A stretch of DNA of 64,000 bases from Trichoplusia ni (taxonomy: Eukaryota; Arthropoda; Insecta; Lepidoptera; Noctuidae), in contig NC_039481.1 of the NCBI RefSeq assembly GCF_003590095.1, positions 4,402,001 to 4,466,000 on the forward strand, read 5' to 3'. Below the pieces are notes generated by a model that did no database searches, had not been told where the DNA came from, and saw only the letters and a program-made list of their open reading frames with translations. Below are positions 56,076-64,000 of the stretch, piece after piece. The position numbers were made by a program, and so were the translations under genes. Within the stretch, counting starts at the first letter, position 1, and every line of letters begins with the position of its first letter.

Positions 56076-59000
56076 CTGGAAACACAACGCAATGTGTTAC
56101 GAAATTAAGAAAACTGTTTTAGCCATCGTAGTTGGACTAGTTAGAAAAATACAATTGGAAGAAGTTGCAAGTTGTAGAACAGAGAAAATTTATTCTAAAT
56201 GCATAATATTATTCCACACTGAGCAGAGTCCGCAACGCGAATTCAGTATTCACCAATAATATTCTTAGCACGTGTTATTAATGATGTAGAGTTTACGTAG
56301 CGAATACTTCGTATTACGTTAATAGAGTAGATGATCGAACCTGGTGCATGGAGTAGACAGCGAGCACGACCAGCACGTGCATGATGTTGTGCGAGTTGAG
56401 GCAGCGGTCCACGGTGCCAGGGAACCATTTCTCAGGTATATGCATGGCGCCGATCACGCCGCCTCCCAGGGACACTGCATCCTGGAGCAGAAAGAAAAAT
56501 ATTCATTAAATCAAGAAGTATGCTGTAGCTGTCGACACGAGAGCGCGCACCGCTCAGCAAGTAGCGGCGTCTTTCTTCCACAGCTGCAATACTTTTACGT
56601 TGAGAAGCGATGGTGGATCGTCAAAGCAAAGTTTAAGCAAAACTGTCGATCGTGAGATGTCCAGAAATTCGAGTTATTAATAAAGTTTTGAGACCAGTGA
56701 GGCTTAGTTATTTAAGGTATTTTTTTATAATGCACAGTTCCTCAAACATTACTAATAATTTATTGTATCGTAACATCTACTATCAAAATAATTTACTCGC
56801 GTGCACTTCAAGAATGTAAAAGAATAAAAAGAAAAACATTTTTAAACTGCATTTTCTTATTATTATAAGCATATTTGTATACCCATACATTTTGATATAT
56901 AAATTTATGATTAATCACGTCGTGATCGTGATCGTCGTGAATCATAATACTTATAGTAAGCACAATATACCAGGAAAATAATGAATAGTGCAAACGTAGT
57001 GCAGACTAAGATTTATAAATATTAATACGATGGTTGATGTATATTTCTATACAGGTAACAGATGGTTCAGTGACGTAATTGGAAATATACATTATTTATT
57101 TATGTAGCGGGATAAACATTAAAAGCGATGAATGCCTTTTAGCGATCAAATTACCTGTACAAAATATTCATCCAGGTACGCCGAGGGTGACATGGGCAGA
57201 CGACATCAAATCGATGATAAATATCGTATAAAAGTAAAGGAAACATAATTAGAAGTTGAAAGATATGTGTTTTATAGGGTTCTAGACCAAAAGGGTAAAA
57301 CGGAATCCCTTCACAAGTGACTAGGATGCTGCTATAATAGCAAAAAAGTCGGGATTGAGCAACGTTACGACGGCAATGAATTTAATAGGTGACCATTTGA
57401 TTTTTTCTTTGGTTATTAGTAGGTACGAATCCCGCAGTGTTGCGGGTCCTACTCGCACTTGACCGGTTTTTGTTTTGGATTTCATAACTAACCAGCTTCT
57501 GTATTCGCAGTTGATAACCAGCGTCCGTTAATTGTGCTTTTCATAACCGAAGCCATAGAGTGGAGCGGTCTCATTTGTAGCTAACGAACTGTGTAATCGC
57601 TTTACGCACTGCGATCCAATTATACATTAGCCTGCGTCGGATTATTCTGTGTTTATTATTATTTCAAATGTTCATTTTCCCGAACAGAAATAACCTCAAT
57701 TTGTCTAGTCTCGACTGGAATACAAATAGTAAGTTTAAATTTATCAGTAACCTAGTTATGATTTCAGCTTTATTTTCAGTTAAGTTATTTTTGTTACTTT
57801 TCAGCATGTTAGGTAAATTGTCTTCAAACTAGTCCACTAGAACCATGATAGATGCGGAGACCATCTGCCTCCTCTGTGTGCCAGAAACTCGTCGTAACAT
57901 GAAGGAGCTGGCTTCACGCCAGAGAATATAACGCTTGAGCAGTTCCTTCAAACCAAGTAAACCATCCCTACGGAACAACGGAACAACCATCCTTACAATA
58001 TTCTGGATCATCGCCTATACTGGACCTAAGTACCTCATTACATGGATGGAGGTACAGTTTCCTTTTATGTTTCCCGGTAATGTTTATTGTGGACATTACA
58101 AGTGTGACTGCTATTATGTACGATAAGGTAAATACCTGAAGTAATAACAACGCCTGCAGGATACATTCAGCTTTATCTTATCGTGTATATGGCTAAATAC
58201 CAAGCATTCAAAATAAGGAAATTCCAATCACTATTGTCGTAATTTTGCATTTATAAACACCTGTAAATTTATATATTTCAATGTACTTAAAGATAGCTGG
58301 TTTAACATAGAGTTAATAAGTTGAATCACGTATCAGTATAATTATTTTTGCTTTATCTCAAAAAGTAATAATAAATAAGTTCCTAAGCACTAAATAAATA
58401 TTATCTACGACACCAAGTAAGACACTTACTTCGCTGTTAAATCTACTCATATTCGAATTATATTTTCTATATACATTGCTATACGATTTAATCTCGGTAC
58501 ACAAAGAAATGTTCAAGATTTTTATTATTCGCTTTCGTACTGAGCCGGGTACCTATAACCATATATCTGTAGAATACGAACACTTGAAAAGATAATGGGA
58601 AAACACGCCGGTTCCGCCTGTTTCAATGGCATCTCCTTTTGTAATATTATCAACGCTACGTACTCAAGCCTTGGTGTTTTGTTTATACATACACTCGTTA
58701 CACTCTGTCGCTTGTTTTGTAGGATTATTTGAACAGTTTCATGGATACTATTGCGAATTTCAAACGTAGAGTTAAATAAAAGATTATAGAGACAGTGTAT
58801 GGTGTCTACAACCAGTAAGGGAGACGTAATTTCCCTAGCCTTTACTTTCTTGTATTTAAAGCGAATAATAGTGATATAACATATTGTTGTTTTTAAGTAG
58901 CAATGATCAAGGCGTTCACCCGTAGATATTTAATATGTTTCAAAACTCGCCCTAAAAGTGGGTTCAGTGGAAAAAGGGCAAGTTCTAAAAACGTTCTGGA

Positions 59001-61396
59001 AGAATGATTATCTTGCTTGAAGCCATTTATATTGGCCCTGTGTGCGGAACCCAACCGGAGTCATTTGGCAGCGCGCCAGCCCCATTGTGTGCGTATTGAA
59101 AGGGATGCTACGAATCCCGGGATTGTTCCACCAACTAACTTATAACTACGTAACAACAGTATTAATTATTTTGTTGTTTCTCCGCCATTACGGTTAATGG
59201 AACTACAATGTTGGGGATTTTATTCATCTTAATGTTTGGAGTATCTATCGTATCCCTTCGTTTGTCGGGTAAAAGATTTTTCTATAATAACGATTTTCAA
59301 ATGATACTGTTTTATACATGGGTGTTCTAAAATAATTAATTAAAAATATTTTGTGTGAACTGGAGTTATTACTGGCTCATCCAAAAAATTGTTTCATTTT
59401 ATTTCTTAATATAAATAACGAGAACGGCAATACAAACATATTGTAAATTTTCGACAAATTATCGTCTTGTCTTATTAAGTCTGTAGCGGGTAACCTAGCA
59501 TTTTGTCCCTGGAGTCACACTAAACTTCATTACTTCAGTGGTTTTCAACCTCAGCCTTAACTGTAAATCCGAGTTTCTAAGACACTTATTTGTGGCCTAC
59601 TCGCGCTTCCTAAGATTTCCTTTTATACTTTCTAAACAGCAAGTTGTCTTATGAAAAGCTTTTCATCGGTGTTAATAACTTTAAGTTCATTTCAATCACT
59701 GCAAGTAATCAATTATAAATTATTAAAAGAAATATTGGCACATTTCTCATATATGCATTTTTTTTACTGCTTATGCAAAATAATTCAACATATTTCCTTA
59801 CATTCCACCCCTAACATCAGCGCGTTTCATGTTTGCCCCGCATAGCCCGGACACTCAACCCCTATAACTAAGCCCACAACAGTTGCTCAACAGCGGGCGC
59901 GGGGCGTGAGTCAGCGTGCTCCGTGCTCGCGTGTTACACATTACCCATTTACCCACTGCCTGCTCGCCCACTGAGCAATCAATAAACAATTATAATAACA
60001 TCACTAAACAAACATTAATGTCAATAAACAAACCGTGGAAAAGTTCTTTTTAATGTTATTGGAAGGAAACAATTTTTCTTCTATTAGAAAGTAGTCATTC
60101 GAGAACTACAGTCTTTAATCACGTTGACTTGTGTTATTTTTGTTGTACATTAATGTAGACAATTTAAGTTCATTTTGCAGTCAATAATATTCGGTTATAT
60201 ATATGTTAACCCGGTTAACTCCGAAATTTTAGCATGGATATATAATGCTGTGTCGTAAACCGAACTGAAACAACATGAGGTAATTATTTAGGCGAGAGCT
60301 AACAGAACTTTGCTCCTCACACTCTTCATCTTGTGTTATTGTCAACTAATCCATGTTTTGAAATATCTATACACAAATGAGTTACCTACTAAAAAGAGTA
60401 TAATGCCGTTTACTGGCAAAGTTCAATACATTATAATGGACATTAGTATGAGTTTAAATAATTGAATATTAAAACTGAACATTAAGTACTTTTAAGAGGG
60501 TGTACTAGCTGAACATACAGCTTCAATGTTTGTTACGGCCGGCGTTGGCCATGGTAGGTTGATGACGTCACCGCTGCAATCCAAGTGGACAATAAATACC
60601 AGCTGTCAGCGCAGGTCCACTGGAGCCGCGCCAGTTCGCTACCATGCCGACATTACGCGGGCTCTGATAATTGCACTCTACATCAGCGTCTAAGAAATTT
60701 TATGGTTGATCCAAATAGGTTCGGTAATAAACGATATTTTCGAACTTTTAGAGAGACCGTCCATTACCATATTCGGATTTAAAGGTGTCAGGTTTAATTA
60801 CTTTTTACGTTTTTATATTATAAAATAATATTGTTGCATACCTGCAAAAAAACATGCAGTATAGCGTGGGGGTCACCGCCGCCTAGGCGGGCTGCGCGCG
60901 CGCCGGCCAGCAGCACGCGCATGCAGAAGGGCGCCGCGAAGCATAGCCGCCGCTCCCACGGGGACCACGCGCGCATCGCCTGATGACAATACTCATTATT
61001 TATCGAATATTTTCCCTCCTACATAGAATATCCTGTTCCACTGTTGTTGAGCCGACGCTTTCAATCTTCGTACCTATACATTTACATATATCGTTTTACC
61101 CTAGCGGGATCCTAGTCATCCAAGCGAATGTTTCTGTATTAATTAATTGACATATAAGCTTTATGGGAAAATACTCAAACGCCTGCTTTAATTTTACCAC
61201 GTCTGTCTATCCAATGTTATCGCATGCTCCTGAGTATTTTAGGGTTCATTTATTTTCCTCTATATGAACATTACCATAGGGTAATTTTTTACCTTGTAAA
61301 GCCCCAGCAGACTGCCGAGACTGTAGACGGCGAGCGCGAGGTTCCGCAGCGGCGCCGGCGCGCAGTACACTGTGGCCGTCACCATCGGGATGGCGC
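56010..61396 (-). CDS. PAQR4: PAQR-family membrane receptor-like protein, 3' exons
   Basis: Four exons join in phase (61,293-61,396; 60,842-60,979; 56,341-56,481; 56,010-56,075) and give the last about 137 residues of a seven-helix PAQR protein. The protein begins in exons beyond 64,000. Helix-forming segments (PMVTATVYC, LAVYSLGSLLGLY, LCFAAPFCMRVLLAG) are followed by the hallmark HIPEKWFPG turn and the NSHNIMHVLVVLAVYSMHQ helix, with the two conserved histidines of the family's metal site. The spacing to the C terminus and the NSHxIMH wording resemble PAQR4 rather than the adiponectin receptors. PAQR proteins sit in plasma or Golgi membranes and several act in ceramide or lipid signalling; the ligand here is unknown. 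Confidence 0.86.
56341..56481 (-). CDS. PAQR4: PAQR exon with HIPE-WFPG and SHNIMH motifs
   Basis: Acceptor TTTCTGCTCCAG; 47 codons, phase 0 on both sides, from DAVSLGGGVIGAMHIPEKWF to the end of the last helix. The donor CAG|GTTCGA is weak; read-through would add VRSSTLLT and stop at 56,314. Confidence 0.9.
57276..57478 (+). mobile_element. GGGTTCCGTACCC-family repeat, decayed copy
   Basis: The left end TAGGGTTCTAGACCAAAAGG with GTAAAACGGAATCCCTT, and the right end ACTCGCACTTGACCGGTTTT, match the two ends of a very common non-autonomous repeat in Lepidoptera. Its middle is diverged. No coding capacity. Confidence 0.6.
60563..60570. promoter_or_regulatory. CRE-type palindrome
   Basis: TGACGTCA in a GC-richer block within the PAQR intron. 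It is a consensus CREB/ATF site by sequence. The same octamer occurs several times in the window (for example near 2,416, 3,412 and 11,480), so function is uncertain. Confidence 0.25.
60842..60979 (-). CDS. PAQR4: PAQR internal exon
   Basis: 46 codons, phase 0 on both sides: AMRAWSPWERRLCFAAPFCM, a helix, then GGGDPHAILHVFLQ. Donor CAG|GTATGC, acceptor ATTGTCATCAG. Very GC-rich against AT-rich introns. Confidence 0.85.
61293..61396 (-). CDS. PAQR4: PAQR internal exon, first one in window
   Basis: Starts in phase 1 (two bases complete a Gly), then AIPMVTATVYCAPAPLRNLA and a second helix to LLGLYK; donor AAG|GTAAAA. The GAxP beginning matches the intramembrane segment that opens this part of PAQR4-type proteins. 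Confidence 0.85.
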
Positions 61397-64000
61397 CTGT
61401 GGACAACGAACGTGATTTTATTACAATGTGATCTTGCAGTATAGACAAAGGGACAGTATCAAGACTATAAATCCTCAACTTCAAAATGACTTCTCCGAAT
61501 GACAAATTAAAATGGACCCAAACTTTAAACAACATTCAATTGACTAGTGAATTTAATCAAAAGTGACCTACGGAGAACTAAAAGTTAAAGAAAATAACAT
61601 TAAAATTGTGTTTTCAAGACACTTATCATATTTTTTTGTTATCCGGGCATCTTGCCAAAGCCCAAGAGCTCTTCATGAAATTTTTAATAAACGCCCTTAC
61701 TCGTTACACAATTTTCGAACGTTGTTGGCAAGTAGTATGTAGGGCACGTAAAAATGTGCATTTCTAAATTGTATTTGAAAACATGAATCGAATGTTTTAC
61801 AAAAGCGAGTATTTGTTCAAATGTTAGTCGTTTATTCGACCATCTTTACTTAAAATTTATCCTTGACACACTACGGGGACTTAAATTAGGAGTGCCTTAA
61901 CTTGCAAGTCAGTAAAACCGTAAAAGTTGATTACATGTACGCGACGTTATATAAATAAGGCTGGCAGCCGATCCAGTGATGGATGCGTTTTTAATGACGG
62001 TCTGTCGGTCCTTCCGCGCAGGTTTTATTGCCGACCGTAAAGCCTGCGGTTAGCGGACAAGATATTTCGCCGGTTTCGCCCCAAAAGCTTAGGAAACAAT
62101 ATTTTCTAAGCCCTGTTAGTAGGCCTCTTGGGAAAATTGTTGTTATTATAGTATAAGCTCGGATCGTAACGAAACCATTCCGAAATAGGTCAAAACAAAA
62201 CTAGAGGGATGTTAAAATTTATCACGCGCAACAAAATTGCGATAGTAAATAGAGTACAAAAACTGTACCCGTATGTTATAACAGCAAACACGTAAATGGA
62301 TATAAAACGTTTACTACGTAACATGAGTTTGTAGTTTTGTCCGACGAATAGTAGGAATGTTTCACATTATCAAAAGGTTATCCCGAGTTCTGGTTATAGA
62401 GGAAAAAATGATTGTCTTTTGAATCACTCTTTTCGTTTTTCTTTTCTTTCTGATACATAAGTATTAGGACGTGATCCGATCGAAAATACTATGAGCTTGA
62501 CTTGACTTAAAATAGGTCACGCTTAGGCGGCATTTTACAAAACAATATTAGATTTTGTGGAGATCAGATTCTTTTTAAGGTTCCGTACCCAAAGAGTAAA
62601 ATCTAAACCATATTACTGAGTAATATCTAGACAGTTAAAAGTTAAAAGTTCTGTAGCCGCTCTTAAAACAAATGTTAATAAAGGATAACAAATAAATTTA
62701 GTCACATTAAATTTACTTGTAATCGACTCGCACTTGAGTTGTTATTATTTCTCTTAGTCATTTTCATACCTAGTTCTACCGCTATTGTTACAGCGATCGT
62801 CGCAATACACTAAATATAAAACATAGTGAAGTATCCAGAACAACTGAGATCACACTCTAATTAATAAATATAATGAAAAACAACCTGTGATTTTAATGAA
62901 AAGTCGATTTATGTCATTCCTTGCCTTACAGTATTTTGTAATTCAGTATGAGGGTCGATATTCTAAGTAAATATTCTCCACTTTCCCTTCGCCGAGTATT
63001 TTTAGTTCCCGCCCTCGTGTTTGCCGCGTGGGGGTCGTCCCGGGATTTTCCACTTTAAGCGTAAGGATTAGTCATTCGATATGACAAGATTAAGTAACAT
63101 TATTTAAAGTCATTTTCACTTTAAGTAAAAATATGCCTTAGTTGTTAAAATATTATGTTAAAAGAGCCTCTATTCTCTAAAGAAGCTTGGCTAAAGAAAG
63201 ATAACCTTTCACGTGGAAGATTTTCAAATATTTACGTTGAATTAAAATAAGTTCGTGCGGCGATTTGAGAGGAATACATCTGCTAAGTACTTAGCCTAAG
63301 TGCTGCCATAGAAATGAAGTTCCATTAATAACTAAATCGGTTGATATAAGAACGAACATAAGTTAGTCATCATCGTATAAGTTTATTTTGGATGATCGCT
63401 CGAGAAAATGATGGATCAGCTTAACTTCGAACTTAAATAGGTTCTATAAAGAAAATATAAAAAGAAACTCTTAACTTAGATTAACAGGCCATAAATCATG
63501 AAAGAGATGGCACATGCAGACAGAAAGATGATTGTCGATATATTACTAAATTTATACTTTTACGAGTAAATAACTGTGTTAGTCCCTTAACTGAAAATAA
63601 CTAAAATAATGGTTTCGGAGTTTTAAATACAAGGCTATTATTCAAAGTGTAAAACAATGCAGTGAGATCTATTGTTTTGTTCACCTGTAAAAGCTGTGCG
63701 TTGTTTACCGAGAAGCATTATACTATTAAACAAAAGCTTTACTGTATTCTAAATTATTCAATAGAAGAACTATAATTCATCTTTCATTTTGAATAAATGC
63801 TAACTTGAAATACAGTTTGTATATTTTGTTGATACTGTATAAATAAATAGGTATTTGAGATTCGCAGCCTATATAAAACTTCTTCTGCACAGGACTTTAC
63901 GGATGTCGCATTATATTTTTACGATAGCAATGGAAACAATGAAACGCAAGTAACGTCTCTGGCAGTAACTTTTTGTTTGACACTCACACTGTAAAAGGAG
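61397..64000 (-). other. Probable upstream PAQR intron, no exon seen
   Basis: AT-rich except for a short GC-richer piece at 63,000-63,060. It contains a GGTTCCGTACCC-family fragment (about 62,572-62,640) and an imperfect hairpin near 62,000-62,060. The upstream PAQR exons must lie to the right of the window. Confidence 0.5.
62572..62640 (+). mobile_element. GGGTTCCGTACCC-family repeat fragment
   Basis: TTTTTAAGGTTCCGTACCCA then AAGAGTAAAATCTAAACC and ATTACTGAGTAATAT keep the order of this family's left end. The rest is too diverged to delimit. Confidence 0.55.

Larger units (their letters stand above)
56482..60841 (-). other. PAQR intron with repeats
   Basis: 4.4 kb, mostly AT-rich. It includes a GGGTTCC-family repeat (57,276-57,478), an unassigned two-strand open block at about 57,830-58,060, GC-rich patches at 59,870-59,960 and 60,540-60,670, and a CRE palindrome (TGACGTCA) at 60,563-60,570. 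No additional PAQR exon is required, because the flanking exons join in frame. Confidence 0.6.

Noticed and set aside
55993..56259. 88-codon plus-strand frame (starting MARALRQRWRSGARQ)
   Set aside because: It lies antisense to the terminal PAQR exon and its composition is explained by that exon.

Overview
This 64 kb window looks like nuclear DNA of a moth or butterfly. It is AT-rich with small GC-rich islands, its genes are split by GT-AG introns, and it carries short interspersed repeats whose heads and tails are typical of Lepidoptera (CCCGCGGCTTCGCCCGCG-like heads, CGCCTTTATAATATTAGTA-like tails). I see no CRISPR array, operon or bacterial feature.

Three genes can be reconstructed exon by exon. 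(1) A plus-strand A20/AN1 zinc-finger gene of ZFAND5/6 type has four coding exons between 33,581 and 38,348 and encodes 177 aa. A coding-like exon at 36,241-36,705 could be an alternative first exon that replaces the A20 finger. A series of GC-rich patches upstream (27.6-33.1 kb) may hold alternative promoters or 5' exons. (2) A minus-strand secreted S1 serine protease has six coding exons from 48,159 down to 40,682 and encodes 280 aa. It has a signal peptide and an intact His/Asp/Ser triad, but no IVGG-like mature N terminus and an apparently narrow specificity pocket. (3) The 3' half of a minus-strand PAQR-family (adiponectin/progestin-receptor type, PAQR4-like) membrane protein gene has four exons from 61,396 down to 56,010. 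Its 5' exons lie beyond the right edge.

Four more coding-like exons have good splice signals but no recognised family: 3,352-3,692 (-), 11,281-11,525 (+), 17,890-17,963 (-) and 26,925-27,038 (+).

Mobile DNA fills much of the rest. A very young 5'-truncated Penelope-like element (15.1-16.77 kb) has a 311-bp perfect inverted repeat, an intact RT-tail/GIY-YIG reading frame and a 12-bp target-site duplication. A 5'-truncated, frameshifted LINE lies at 21.46-23.46 kb on the minus strand. A 157-bp retroposed LINE tail has A18 and a 14-bp target-site duplication (49.9 kb). Other pieces are four RTE-tailed SINE-like copies, a palindromic MITE family (two full copies and one end), and fragments of a 'GGGTTCCGTACCC' repeat family.

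Layout: 1-11 kb mostly non-coding with two orphan exons; 11.5-18 kb repeats, Penelope and a first exon; 18-26.9 kb intergenic with a LINE; 26.9-38.4 kb ZFAND locus; 40.7-48.2 kb protease, convergent with ZFAND; 48.2-56 kb intergenic with repeats; 56.0-64.0 kb PAQR locus. The three identified genes do not form a functional cluster. The most noteworthy items are the Penelope architecture, the proposed A20-less ZFAND isoform and the unusual protease. I did not find a convincing new multi-gene system.
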